DNA of 64,000 nt from Metellina segmentata (lineage: Eukaryota; Arthropoda; Arachnida; Araneae; Tetragnathidae), in NCBI GenBank assembly GCA_947359465.1, contig OX375881.1, forward strand, positions 33,521,742 to 33,585,741, read 5' to 3'. The notes beneath the pieces were generated by a model. That model saw only the letters and a program-made list of their open reading frames with translations, did not search any database and was not told the DNA's origin. Positions within the stretch are counted from its first letter, which is position 1; every line of letters starts with the position of its first letter. Position numbers and translations under genes: made by a program. Positions 50,401 to 59,929 of the stretch are shown here, in pieces.

Positions 50401-53400
50401 TTTTCATTTAATTTTAATGTATAGACAAATACTTTTGAAAAATTATAAGTTTATGTTTATCTTAAACAAACAAAATAGTAATACTTGTTTTATCTACAAA
50501 ATTAAATATCATGTTTTTATTTTTTTAATTTTCTGACCAAAGGAAACTTAAATATTTTGCTTAAAAGCCTTTTTAAATTCGAAAAATAAATTGTTTTTAG
50601 TTCAAAAAATTGATTTTATGAATTGTTAACTTAAATGACAATGAAAAATATGAAAAGGTAGAATAAAAATATGTTCGTGTATGTTTATAATGTAAAGTCT
50701 ACTAGAATTAGAATTCAGTTGAATGTATCTTATATCAAGATTATGAATATACATTCTACATAAAATGTAATGTCATTCCTTTTTATAGTCCACTGAGAAT
50801 ATTTTCATTCGACTTTAGCAACCCATCTATAGAGATTCATATAAAACCAAACCTAAGATTTTTGGTGCAGATTAAATGTTGTCTTAATCTTTTGACAAAT
50901 GTATGTCATATTGGTGTATAAGAATGACTTCTGTTATCACACTAGCAGTGCACGTGGTGTAAGGTATTAATCTGGTGTAAAATTTTCCACAGATTTCAAA
51001 TCCGTTGTAGATATATTCAATTAAAAAATTATTTATTTAAAGAAAATCATATTTTTAGTTATCAATCTAAACTGAAATTTTCCGCATCAAAGCAGTTAAA
51101 ATTTGTACCTTAAATTTTTGAGAAAATAAACGATTTTTATCATTTTTTACGAAAAAACTCAGACTTTGGCCCTTTTTGTCTTCTATTAACGTAACATGCG
51201 CCAAATGAGACACATCGGCAACGTTGCACTCTTAAATGTTGCTTTTTGGGGGGAGAAGATTATTAGTTCAATGGCAAAACTGGAGAACTTGGATTTTGAA
51301 CTAGTTAGCGTACGTTGTTGTCTATTTCGTAGGTAAAGCTACGGTTTCCTTAAAAAGCAGAGCTGTTATCTAGCGGCCGTGAAACGTCATATAGCGGCGG
51401 AAAAGGTATAAATGAAATATTTTAAGTTGATCAGCTTTTAGTGTGATTATTCTTTCAACTAGGAAAAAAATGCTCGGTTATTTCGTCTAATATGGCAATC
51501 TCGGCAAGCGGAAAGTTTAAATTTTGATTTTGAATATTCTAGAAAGTACTTTCAAAATCCTTTTAAAACTTCTTTCTTTGGCGACTTAAGAAGTGCGCCA
51601 AGGCGGTGCCCACCATTTTAAACATAGACTGCAGCTATTTTTTGCAATGGAAATTTTCAAAATGATGCTTCTGTTAAGGCAATATTTATGATTGTTTTAA
51701 TAAGTTAAATTGTTTCTTGGATAATATGAGTTATTAATTTTAAGTTTTATTTGATTTAATTAGAAAATAAGAATATTTACGGAAAAATATACGAAAATAG
51801 GTTAAAATTACAAAAATAGGTTGTAAATTTAAACTGAATTAAGTTATATTTTTTTTTACCACAGGGGTACAGCTTCAGTCTATGTTTATAGCGGTAGCAA
51901 CGGCCTGCCCTTGGCGCACTTAAGTCGCCAAGGAAATAATTATTTCAAATGAATCAATGAAATCAAACGACAGTTTAACGAAATTAGAAAGAACTTTCTG
52001 AAATATTCTAAACGAAGTTTTCAAACTTTCCACTTGCCCAGATTGTATTAAAATCTGTAATAACGGTTATGCAGATGGGTTACCTTAACCAGTCAGTATT
52101 TGCTACTAGAAGTGTGCCAAAAAAGTGCCAAGTCCGTTGCCACTGCTATAAACATAGACTGAAGCTGTACCATTTTTATTTTTGCTGTCTTCTTTTTTTT
52201 TTTTTTTTCATATAAAATTTATGCTATTTAATAAAAATAGTATTTATTTGATTTATTCTTTTGTAACATAGCATTTTTATTTCCTGTCAATTTCATTTTT
52301 GTATCAAAGTTTTAGAAAACTTGCAACTCTAAAAAAAAAAAAATCTTGCCACTGGTTAGATGTTCAAAATTATTCATAAAAATATCATTTTTAGCTTCAT
52401 GCAACTTATTTATACTGTTTACAGAGTTGCCAAGATATTTTTCTCTTTTTTACAAAATTTGAGTTTACGTGTAAGGTGCCCCCTTTTCTGAAGACAAATT
52501 TCATTATTTATAGTGGACTTTGTAGAGCTTTAAGCTAAATAATAGGCAAAAATACATGCTTATCATAAACGCATATTCTGTACTAGTGGCGCAGCCAAGG
52601 GATGTTATGGGTTAACCTCCCTACTTCCAAAGACAAATTTTATTGTTTTTAGTTGACTTTGTAGAATTTTATCAGACTAAAAATTTGCACACCCCCTCGG
52701 AAAAATTTCTGGCTACACCACTTTTCTTTACACACATTAGTACACAAATATAGTATTCTTATTAAGATATTTTTGTAGTTCAAAATAACACTGCATATAT
52801 TTTCCTCTTTTTTACATTTTGACTGTTTTCACCTCTGACACAAGCAGAAAAAGTTCTCCACGTTTGAAAAAGCGATGGAAAATAAAACTATTAAATTCAT
52901 TTTAAAATCTTCTAGATTGAATTTTAAAATTTGCCGCGACCCAAAAATCATTGCTGTAAGTGCCATAGAATCGTCAGGATTTTGCGGCCCCAAACAAACA
53001 CTTCCTTTTATAATATTAGAGATACTTTGGCCCAGTACTGCGTGTGCTTTATAACTGCATAAAATTGCATCAGTATTTATTGAATTTTTTTTTTTCTTTC
53101 TGAAACTTTTGTCGTCGGTGATTTAAATCTAGAGTGTCACTATGTTCTTTCAAGAACTGCTTGCTCATTGTTATTTATTTTTTAGGTCCAAGAGAAAAAC
53201 AAGCAGTCGCACTTGAAGATTTTCAGCCGGCTGCTTGCCCTGAGAGGGCAACCTGCTCTCAATTTTGGGCTTCAAGAGTACCCTCTCGTCACAGATGAAA
53301 TTTTCTCTTTGATGAGGGTGCGAAAAGGCTCCCCTGGGTACTTAGTTGTCCTGAACCTGGGGGCAAATTCCACTGTCATCGACTTCAGTGGGAAAAGCGA

Positions 53401-53557
53401 ATACCTTCCAGAGATGGCGAGGGTCGAAATTCGAAGCAGTAACATTATAAGCGGCGCTTTATCGGATGGCGATCATCCGAAAATCGCGTTGAATGAAGTT
53501 CCTCTCGATCCAAAGCAGGCGGTTGTGTTTTCATTTGTTCCAATATTTCCGAGTTAA
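35441..53557 (+). CDS. SLC3A2: CD98 / 4F2 cell-surface antigen heavy chain (SLC3A2-like), 10 exons
   Basis: This is the heavy subunit of heteromeric amino-acid transporters. It carries SLC7 light chains to the plasma membrane and, in known members, supports integrin signalling. Coding exons: 35441-35897, 36563-36730, 37900-38045, 38784-38909, 39913-40035, 43458-43573, 45770-45965, 47309-47458, 50121-50231, 53186-53557. All have GT-AG borders and join in frame to 654 residues. The start has an A-rich upstream context (GCCATGG). The cytoplasmic N-terminus is acidic (1-90), the membrane helix is about 91-114, and juxtamembrane Cys118 sits where the family bonds to the light chain. The GH13 ectodomain starts near 125, with [25 protein letters not shown] entry, DFNPNHSS at 215-222, GFKVVAAS at 312-319 with Val in place of the nucleophile Asp, and SEN for NHD at 447-449. 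There are several N-glycosylation sequons. rBAT (SLC3A1) is the alternative paralogue; the short cytoplasmic and juxtamembrane pattern favours CD98hc. Confidence 0.93.
35939..36060 (+). mobile_element. 5'-truncated LINE-like insertion (122 bp) with 12-bp TSD
   Basis: It is flanked by perfect CATGAAATGTAA copies (35927-35938, 36061-36072) in intron 1 of the CD98hc gene. It contains GGCCAAATATGACCCTTGAG and ends CCATAAAACCCCAAACCAAC. This defines the 3' end of a family also seen at 17.2, 32.2 and 57.8 kb. Confidence 0.8.
37240..37377 (+). repeat. 5'-truncated SINE in CD98hc intron 2
   Basis: It matches the second half of the SINE body (CATCCGACCGTGGTTCAAAA, GATTGATCCAGGACCG) and ends GTACGACATCAATT ... 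ATTACC. No head is present. Confidence 0.7.
38100..38783. other. CD98hc intron 3, weak LINE-like remnant
   Basis: Around 38275-38460 the sequence (CCCCAGAAGTACCTAAATAA, later CCCCTAAACCAACCTAACCC) resembles the LINE 3'-end family but is too diverged to be sure. The rest is AT-rich intron. Confidence 0.3.
40544..41160. repeat. 66-bp satellite array, about nine copies
   Basis: The unit contains CGCGATTTTTTCCGATCTTA, CATCCCTTAGCTAGCGCA and ATCTCGCGGTCATCGT. Copies differ by scattered substitutions only, with almost no indels. Because the period is divisible by three, open frames of 141 and 165 codons run through it on both strands. I take these as by-products, not genes. Confidence 0.9.
41953..42201 (+). 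pseudogene. Transposon-associated ORF remnant, family not named
   Basis: The 82-codon frame contains [18 protein letters not shown], then a helix-rich stretch and [17 protein letters not shown]. This resembles a region (leucine/arginine start, then W...A.IP) seen in uncharacterised proteins of arthropod transposons, from general recollection. The sequence after it (42220-42560) appears to continue in shifted frames. It is probably a decayed ORF of the host transposon. Confidence 0.4.
43138..43180 (-). mobile_element. Truncated family-1 Helitron 3' end
   Basis: On the minus strand the segment ends GCAGTGGGCGGACCCCCTAG followed by T. Upstream similarity to family 1 fades after about 40 bp, so only the terminus remains. 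Confidence 0.55.
44165..44610 (+). mobile_element. Helitron-like family 2 copy in CD98hc intron 6
   Basis: It starts TCTCTACTATTATAAAAGG, then GAAGTGTCTGTTTCGCGGCC, a block ending AATCTAGAAGATTTTTAAAT and two copies of AACGGATTTGAAATCTG. It matches 61369-61910 and the reverse strand of 52850-53022. The 3' end is decayed, with no CTAG. Confidence 0.65.
44684..45228 (+). mobile_element. Deleted Tc1-like element, copy B
   Basis: The left end is CACTATATGGACAAAAG. The right end, reverse-complemented, starts CACTAGGACATAAGTATGC. TA flanks both (44682-44683, 45229-45230). The + strand has the C-terminal third of a Tc1 transposase in broken frames (44672-45180). The architecture is the same as copy A at 31384-31957, so both belong to one deletion-derivative family. 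Confidence 0.8.
46314..47141. mobile_element. TIR element with TTA target sites (PIF/Harbinger-like), CD98hc intron 7
   Basis: The left end has GGCCATATTCACAAGTC and the right end, reverse-complemented, AGCCATATTCACAAGTC. TTA lies on both sides (46311-46313, 47142-47144). A 3-bp TTA/TWA duplication is typical of PIF/Harbinger. No transposase is seen; 828 bp, non-autonomous. Confidence 0.6.
47459..48966. other. CD98hc intron 8, unclassified part
   Basis: The segment 47590-48080 is richer in codon-like sequence (ORF 47678-47944, 88 codons with [10 protein letters not shown] and a Ser/Thr-rich tail). It may be a transposon ORF remnant, but no family was recognised. There is a C-run at 48220. 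Confidence 0.3.
48967..49173. mobile_element. Chimeric Helitron-like segment with two outward 3' ends
   Basis: At the left the minus strand ends GGCAACGCAGTGGCTAG|T, a family-2 3' terminus shared with 57952. At the right the + strand ends GGGGGAGGGTCCCCTAG|T, a family-1 3' terminus. The middle matches 57970-58145 up to AATATTTAATTAAAA. No 5' TC end is present. Confidence 0.65.
49175..50120. other. CD98hc intron 8, AT-rich remainder
   Basis: Nothing was recognised apart from the splice acceptor TTTTTTTATAG at 50110-50120. Confidence 0.4.
50942..53022 (-). mobile_element. Helitron-like family 2 copy, about 2.1 kb, in CD98hc intron 9
   Basis: On the minus strand it begins A|TCTCTAATATTATAAAAGG (53022) and ends ...ACCACGTGCACTGCTAG|T (50942). 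Insertion is between A and T. Near the ends it has the family blocks AATCTAGAAGATTTT and AGATTTCAAATCCGTT. The middle (about 51.2-52.8 kb) is unrelated filler that includes an inverted repeat and is probably a later insertion or captured DNA. Confidence 0.7.
51565..52175. repeat. Inverted and direct repeat set built on CTTGGCGACTTAAG
   Basis: TTGGCGACTTAAGAAGTGCG ... ACATAGACTGCAGC (51577-51635) is repeated inverted at 51856-51935 (CAGTCTATGTTTATAGCGG ... GCGCACTTAAGTCGCCAAGG). It is repeated again directly at 52112-52170 (GTGTGCC ... AAACATAGACTGAAGCTG). It looks like the ends of a palindromic MITE with one duplicated arm. Confidence 0.6.
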
Positions 53558-53722
53558 ATGAAGGTGCGAAACTTGCATGTGAAGTAGGGACGTTTGCATA
53601 GTGTGCATTTAATGTAATGGAAACTCAAGTTAGTATTGGACGAAATAGCTTTTTTATGTTTGTTGTTTAATGTTTCTCTGAAAATGTAGACATAGATGTG
53701 ACATAATGTTTGTTTTGTTGTG

Positions 53723-53728
53723 AATAAA
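53723..53728 (+). terminator. Polyadenylation signal of CD98hc gene
   Basis: AATAAA lies 166 bp after the stop codon, the first canonical signal in the 3' UTR, followed by a T-rich stretch. Confidence 0.7.
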
Positions 53729-54333
53729 ATCTTAGCAGCATAATGCAGTCTTGCAAATTCTGTTCATCACATTCACAATTTTTTCCATGCACATGAACGA
53801 AGTTTTGCATTGAGAAATCCAGAAATAGGATAAATTCAAGTTAGAAACCCATTTCCACATTAATGATACAGATTTTCTTATTTGATTCAAATGTATTCTT
53901 TCACAAGTTAGGGTTTTTACACTTACAAGTGTAGCTTTTGCTCACTGAACTAATTTTTTATATCAAACTTGAGAGATTTGATCCATTTTTCTCATAGAAA
54001 CTGGTAACATGTATTGCTTTACTACTTTAGTTCGACAATAATTTCTCAAACACTAGTGACCTGGTGAATTCATGCTCACTGCAACAGCAGCATAGATTCA
54101 ATTCCTGTAACTACCTTGGTGTATTTTTTCATTTGAATTCTATTTGAAAAACATTAAGAATGCTGAAAAATTTTAATCAAAATGTAACAAATTAAATTGT
54201 ACATAATTTAATTGTGGGGCCTTTTCATTACTTCAAGTGTAAAAACTGAGTTCACTTTAGTGTTGCAAGTATTTCTACAAATGCAATGGTTATAAAAGGA
54301 CTGTATATTAAAAGCCCGATTGTAACAAGAACA
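53729..54333. other. AT-rich intergenic stretch
   Basis: Nothing was recognised between the polyadenylation signal and the SINE cluster. Confidence 0.4.
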
Positions 54334-54593
54334 AGCCGACCAACCGGTATAGTGGTTAAGGTGTTAGCCTCTAGATCGGAAGGTTCCTGGTTCGAATCCG
54401 GGCATGGATGTTTGTAAACGTTTGAGCTGGTACCCCGCTCCCCAAACTTAACGTGAGGACTTTCGGCCTCGACAGATTTAAGGTGCACCAGCCGCCTCTG
54501 CACCATACGTTTACAAACATCCGGGCCCGGATTCGAACCAGGAACCTTCCGATCTAGAGGCTAACACCTTAACCACTATACCGGTTGGTCGGC
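54334..54593. mobile_element. Two SINE heads in inverted orientation
   Basis: The + copy 54334-54420 (GCCGACCAACCGGTATAGTG, B box GGTTCGAATCC) faces a - copy 54424-54593. The last 86 bp of the - copy are its near-exact reverse complement. Arms of about 86 bp with a spacer of about 87 bp could form a long hairpin. Confidence 0.85.
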
Positions 54594-54630
54594 ACTACCA
54601 TTACCTATCAGTGCGATATTATTTAGAATT

Positions 54631-54942
54631 GGTAATTTTAGTTAACGTCGTACTAGAGCAACACAACGGGCTATTGACGACAGTCCGGGATCAGTCCCTT
54701 AGGGGAAAGATCCGAGGACAACACCTCGTAATTTTGAACCACGGTCAGAAGAAGCAATACCTGAGCTGGCACCTCACTCCCCAAACTTCCACACCAACCC
54801 AACGGGAAGACTTTCGACCACGACAGATTTAAAGTGCACCAGCCGCCTCTACACCATACGCATACAAACATCCATGCCAGGATTCGAACCAGGAACCTTC
54901 CGTTCCAGAGTTTAACACCTTAATCACCATACCGGTTGGTTG
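54631..54942 (-). mobile_element. Full-length tRNA-derived SINE
   Basis: On the minus strand it has the head ACCAACCGGTATGGTGATTA and the B box GGTTCGAATCC. The body contains TTAAATCTGTCGTGGTCG, and the tail reads GTACGACGTTAACTAAAATT ACC. The A and B boxes are the internal Pol III promoter. About 310 bp. Confidence 0.85.
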
Positions 54943-54943
54943 G

Positions 54944-55237
54944 TAATGGTAATTTTAGTTAACGTCGTAATAGAGCAACACAACGGGCTATTGACGACGG
55001 TCCGGGATCAATCCCTTAAGGGAAAGATACCGTGGACAACATCTCGTGATTTTGAACCACGGTCAGATGACGAAGCGGCACCCGACTCTCCAAACTTCCA
55101 CACCAACCCAACGTGAGGACTTTCGGCCACGACAGATTTAAGGTGCACCATACGTTTACAAACATCCATACCCGGATTCGAACCGGAACCTTCCGATCTA
55201 GAGGCTTAGACCTTAACCACTATACCGATTGGTCGGC
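54944..55237 (-). mobile_element. tRNA-derived SINE with a small internal deletion
   Basis: Same family as its left neighbour. It lacks about 16 bp between the head and body (the GCCGCCTCTACACC-side segment). It abuts the previous copy tail to head. Confidence 0.85.
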
Positions 55238-55299
55238 TTGGATTGTGGGGAGTAAACTACTTTCCGCCTGGCTTGTTTGTTTGCACAGGTAGTATGTAG

Positions 55300-55373
55300 G
55301 TATTTTAGTTAATGTCGTACTGAAGCAACATAGCGGGTTATTGACATCTGGGATCAATTCCCCAAAGGAAAGC
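55300..55373 (-). repeat. SINE tail fragment
   Basis: It contains TTTTAGTTAATGTCGTACTG and GGGATCAATTCCCC. It is cut off where a + strand SINE begins at 55375. Confidence 0.7.
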
Positions 55374-55374
55374 A

Positions 55375-55684
55375 GACGACCAACCGGTATAGTGGTTAAT
55401 GTGTTAGCCTCTAGATCGGAAGGTTCGGGTCCGGGCATGTATGTTTGTAAGCGTATGGTGTAGAGGCGGTTGGTACACCTTAGATCTGTCGTGGCCGAAA
55501 GTCCTCACGTTGGATTGGTGTGGAAGTTTGGAGAGTGGTGTGCCAGCTCAGGTGTTGCTTCGTCTTCTGACCGTGGTTCAAAATTACGAGGTGTTGTCCT
55601 GGGATCTTTCCCTTAAGGGACTGATCCCAGACCGTCGTCAATAGCCCGTTGTGTAGCTCTAGTACGACGTTAACTAAAATTACC
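55375..55684 (+). mobile_element. Full-length tRNA-derived SINE
   Basis: Head GACCAACCGGTATAGTGG, B box with a small deletion (GGAAGGTTCGGGTCCGGG), body, then GTACGACGTTAACTAAAATT ACC at the end. Confidence 0.85.
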
Positions 55685-55929
55685 GGAAAGGACCGAGAAC
55701 AACACGTAATTTTGAACTACATTTGTTTTCACAGGACATTTCCAGTTGCTCATTTTAAATTACTCAAGAAAATTTCACAACCAGAAAGGTTTCTCGAAAC
55801 ACAGGGCTTATGTTTTTCTCTTACTTCTGGGAATTTTCGAAAATATTTTCGCCTAAATTTTTAAAAAGTGTATTAATTATATACTTGTAACTACATGGCA
55901 CCTATAATAATAATGATGACATTAAAACA

Positions 55930-56798
55930 TGAAATCATTCATCAGTGTTGGTAGAAACTTAAATAGGGATATCAACGTTGTAATGTCAACAGGAAGAAAA
56001 ACTTTATTTTTAACTTGCCTTTATATGAAAAACCAGCAACAATCATGAATCCTTTAGAAAAACTTTCTTTCGATTCTGTAAACCATGTACTTAAATTTTT
56101 TTCTCCCCTATTATGATAATAAATGGCTCTTTTTTTTGCTGCAATCATTTAAATACACCCATGATTCATCTATTGTGACAATGTTTTTCCATTTTTCTTG
56201 GGATAAGTGTTTCTCATATAGAATTCGGAAGCGTGTCCTGCGTTCAGCGATATGCTTTGGAGAAAGACGATGACATTGCGTTTTTTCGCTTTCTTAAAAT
56301 TTAAATCAACGTTTATCATTTTGTTTACAGTGGACACCGAGCATTTTAATGATTTTGCAGCTGTCCTTTGACTAGGGGGATTTTATTTTAACATTAAACA
56401 ACGTACCTTTGCAATAGTCGAAGATGTCCGTTTCTTCCTTGGATACTTGTTTGGAATTTTTGTCCCACTTGAGGCTCCAATTTGACGTTTTTTCCTTTCT
56501 TGTTGACGATATTACCTATCGACGCTTTAGATATCACAAAACCATGATTCTCACATCGTTTTTGGATAACGGAATATGAATACTTCTCTTCGGAAAGAGC
56601 ATAAATATAGCCTTCGAACCAATGCTTCGTTAAAAACGCCATTTTGAATAAAAACAAACCTCTCAAGCCGCAGACGATAATTTTGACTTTTAAAAACATA
56701 GTACAACTGCAATTATTTCTTTTGCAGCAAAAGATTTTTTATTACCGCTAACCAAAATCGTCTAAAAAATGTGCGAACAGCCTCTGTATATTAATAAA
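55930..56798 (-). pseudogene. mariner-like transposase pseudogene
   Basis: On the minus strand the element starts at a terminal repeat (TACAGAGGCTGTTCGCAC at 56798). An open frame at 56699-56394 holds a helix-turn-helix region (MAFLTKHWFEGYIYALSEEK ... SKASIGNIVNKKGK). After a gap and frame changes, 56280-56090 reads HIAERRTRF ... VTIDESWVYLND, the first catalytic Asp of the mariner DDD/E domain, and then KGFMIVAGFSYKGK. Internal stops and frameshifts break it, and the second terminal repeat was not found. Confidence 0.8.
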
Positions 56799-56799
56799 T

Positions 56800-57600
56800 T
56801 TCTTCGTAGTACATTGATAAAATTATTAAATATTTTGCGTCAAGCAAATGTTGGTCACATTCATTTCAAATAAAGTCATTTTAAACAATGTTGTTTTATT
56901 ATGTCATACCATGAGAAACACATTGTTTGGTTTAACAACAAATTACACAAGGACAGTCTTGAATTACACTAAAACCCTGCAAATTCAACCCCTCCCGTTA
57001 ATCCGAACCAACTGTTTTTAAAATTTGTAAAACAAAATACAGTAAATCAGTAACAACATAATATATTAACATTATTGAAATAAAAGACAGCATTGGTAAA
57101 AGAATTCACATACTTTTAGATATTCAGATTATCATTAAATTAATAAGAATAGAAAAATAGGTACTAGAACTTCACATGAACTATTACATTTAGACAAAAT
57201 TAATCAGTTTTTTTTTGCTGTGCTAAATACATATAAACATTTTCCTAGTTTGTTCAAAAAACATATTCTAAGTTAAGTGTAAAAATCAAGTGAATAAAAA
57301 TTTCATTTATATGCGTGGAATTATTTATATTATGAGTGTAAAAACAATTTTTATTTAATATACATAGTCTAGTTTAAATAGCCATAAAGCTTAAAGCTCC
57401 TACTGCTCGTCATTAACATCGACGAACTGAATGGGGGGTGAACCCTAACTCCCCTGGTTATGCCTATGAAGTAATGTACCATTGTTTCATGAATTATATT
57501 TATACAAGTAAAATATTAATTAAAATTAAATTAAAAAATAGTTTGAGTAGTTATTAACAAAAAATCTTTTTTTTTTGTGAGAATTTTGTTTTGTTATTGA
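56800..57600. other. AT-rich non-coding stretch
   Basis: Nothing was recognised. A G-rich GAATGGGGGGTGAACCC at 57428 resembles the hairpin region at 57640. Confidence 0.4.
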
Positions 57601-57647
57601 AATTTATATGTATGTATATTGAGAAATTTCTCTCAACTGAATGGAGG

Positions 57648-57697
57648 GGGGTTGAACCAACACCACCTAGACGAACAGGTGGTGTTGGTTGAACCCC
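57648..57697. repeat. 21-bp hairpin (20/21 paired), 8-nt loop
   Basis: GGGGTTGAACCAACACCACC and one further T pair with 57677-57697. A single G/C mismatch lies within the stem. There is no T-run after it. Confidence 0.8.
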
Positions 57698-57754
57698 TCA
57701 CCCTCCCTGGGTGTATTTCTTTCTGTCAGTAAAAATTTCATTGTTTGGTAATTT

Positions 57755-57900
57755 TTAATTATCGTCGTACTAGAACAACACAATGCATTGTGTGTGTCTG
57801 TCTATTACTTGATATTGTGTATCTGGCGTAGCATGGCCAAATGTGGCCCTTGCGCCACAAATCCCCCCACAAAAAAAAATACCAACCAAAACTTATTACA
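57755..57900. repeat. SINE tail scrap followed by LINE 3'-end fragment
   Basis: 57755-57785 holds a SINE tail (TTTTTAATTATCGTCGTACT, minus orientation). 57800-57890 holds the LINE 3'-end motif GGCCAAATGTGGCCCTTGCG and CCACAAATCCCCCC. Confidence 0.6.
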
Positions 57901-57951
57901 TGCTTCCAGAACAGCATAGGACATTGACTTTGAATCCACCGATAGATTGAA

Positions 57952-59077
57952 CTAGCCATTGCGTGGCCAGCACGGCATTGCCTGTGACAGTTCTTTTCGT
58001 GGGGTCAGGTCTGACCACTGCTAGCTAACCCACGGGCAACGCCGTGAAGGCTTCGCCATTGTCAAATGCGGCCAAATTCGAATTGCGAAGAGATCCAATC
58101 GGCGTGGCATCACAATCTTTTGCCGAGAGTATAAATATTTAATTGAAAATTCAAACGTATTCCGCAGATTTCAAATCCGTTAAAATTTCCACTCTGTCTT
58201 TAACGATCGCTGTGAGAGAAAAAAACACCGAAGAACGCCAGTCATAACTTTAATTATATCTTTAGCTTCGCTCGAATCCGTTTCTCAGGAAATCAAAATG
58301 ATTTGGTAATTTTTTAGTTAACGTCGTACTAGAGCAACACAACGGGCTATTGACGACGGTCCGGGATCAGTCCCTTAAGGGAAAGATCCGAGGACAACAC
58401 CCCGTAATTTTGAACCACGGTCAGATGACGAAGCAACACCTGAGCTGGCACCCCACTCTCCAAACTTCCACGCCAACCCAACGTGAGGATTTTCGGCCAC
58501 GACAGATTTAAGGTGCACCAGCCGCCTCTACACCATACGTTTGCAAACATCCATGCCCGGAACCTTCCGATCTAGAGGCTAACACCTTAACCACTATACC
58601 GGTTGGTCGGCGGAAATCAAAATGAATTAATCTCGTAGCAAACAAATGTCATTTTTTGCGGCGGCCCGTTTGTATTGTAAAAAATATGAAAGTTTCAATT
58701 TAAAAATGATTTATTTAAAGAAATTCCTACTTTTTGGATAGTTGTAAAGTGAAATTTTTCACAGATTTCAAATCCATTGAAATTTTTACTGTCTTTTACG
58801 ATTTATTAGATAGGGGGGAAAAACAACATAACTGCAGTTAAAACTTTTTATTTGTTTTGTTCTTCGGCTGAAAGCGTTCAAACGGAAACACGGGGAAGAA
58901 ATTTTAGAATCAGCCATCTCTTTATAGTGTTGCATTCTGAGAAAAACAAATAAAATTCATTTCAAATAGATTGTTCTAGATTGAATTTTTATATTCTGCG
59001 CGACCCAAAAATTGCAAAAAATTCGGACTACCTATGTGCCAAATGCCATTTCTATAAGTGCCATATATTCGTCAGGA
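57952..59077 (-). mobile_element. Helitron-like family 2 copy, split by a SINE
   Basis: The minus-strand 3' end is GCCACGCAATGGCTAG|T at 57952. The family blocks AGATTTCAAATCCGTTAAAA (58146) and AGATTGAATTTTTATATTCT (58976) follow. It is interrupted by the SINE at 58302-58611. The 5' end was lost at about 59077, where unrelated repeat sequence begins. Confidence 0.65.
58302..58611 (-). mobile_element. Complete SINE with 14-bp target duplication
   Basis: It is flanked by GGAAATCAAAATGA on both sides (58288-58301 and 58612-58625), exactly as expected of LINE-driven retroposition. It carries the head ACCAACCGGTATAGTGGTTA, a partly deleted B-box region, the body, and a tail ending AACTAAAAAATTACCAAA. 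This copy defines the family's boundaries (310 bp). Confidence 0.92.
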
Positions 59078-59690
59078 CCAGTGGTGCCAGATTTTCAGAA
59101 CAAAGCACCTCTGTTTTGAAAGTGAAAACCTCTGATTTAGAGACTTCACTTTCCTCACAGCATTATTGGGATGTAGTGTATACAAATGAAGCAGCACATC
59201 AACATTATCTGGTAGCCAACTTCGTACATTCTTTGGCTAGTTGAACAGTGAATTCTTTAGAGCGACGTTTAATAGCGATGACATATTCAACTGATCACTT
59301 GATAATGTTTTTCTGTGACGTCATGTTCATTCATTCAATCGATAGGCACTCTAAGACGTTATATAATGGAGACTATCTCACTTATGTGAATTCCGCGAAG
59401 CCTACCTCGACTCTGTAATTCTTCTTGACCTTTGTGCAACACGGAGTAGAAATGGTCATTTCGTAAAACACTGTGAACTTAGGTGAATCATAATCACTTC
59501 TGAAAAACCAGCAAGCCAGTGTTGCCAACTCTAAACAACAAAAATATGCCTAGGCTAGTTTACAAACGGCAATTATACTTCAGACCTCTACATAAACTAC
59601 TGTTCTTTTTTCGAAACCTCTGTTTTTACCTCTGAAGCGAATTGTAACCTCTGCATCTAAAACGTCTGAACTGGTCAGAACACACGCAAT
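59078..59690. repeat. Possible MITE with inverted ACCTCTG-rich ends
   Basis: The left part (CAGTGGTGCCAGATTTTCAG, GCACCTCTGTTTTGAAAG) and the right part (GTTTTTACCTCTGAAGCG, CTGAACTGGTCAGAACACAC) are loosely inverted relative to each other. The middle contains TGACGTCA-like and GATAGG motifs. Boundaries and class are uncertain. The 87-codon frame at 58981-59244 crosses the junction and is not a gene. Confidence 0.35.
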
Positions 59691-59842
59691 CCTCACACGA
59701 ACGCTTCCTTTTAGAAAAGTGTAGAGATTACAAATAGTGCTGCCATCTATATGAAGTTGTTTAAAATCTTTTTCACAGATAATTCACGCTTACTCTTTCT
59801 TTCCCCTTTAAACTGAACGACCTTTCAACCGATTTCTACATC

Positions 59843-59914
59843 GCCGTGATCGTATAGTGGTTAGTACATTGCGTTGTGGCCGCAATAACCCAGGTTCGAA
59901 TCCTGGTCACGGCA
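59843..59914 (+). tRNA. tRNA-His (anticodon GTG)
   Basis: A 72-nt cloverleaf with no intron. The acceptor stem GCCGTGA/TCACGGC pairs fully, with discriminator A. The D arm includes the A box GTATAGTGGTTAGTAC. The anticodon stem TTGCG/CGCAA closes loop TTGTGGC with anticodon GTG. The T arm is CCAGG/CCTGG with TTCGAAT. No G is encoded at -1, as usual in eukaryotes, where it is added after transcription. A T5 run at 59921 serves as Pol III terminator. Full pairing and lack of a SINE body indicate a real gene, not a repeat head. Confidence 0.95.
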
Positions 59915-59929
59915 CATGTATTTTTAAAT

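Noticed and set aside
54334..55684. tRNA-like sequences with A and B boxes
   Set aside because: They lack paired acceptor stems and continue into the SINE body, so they are SINE heads, not tRNA genes.
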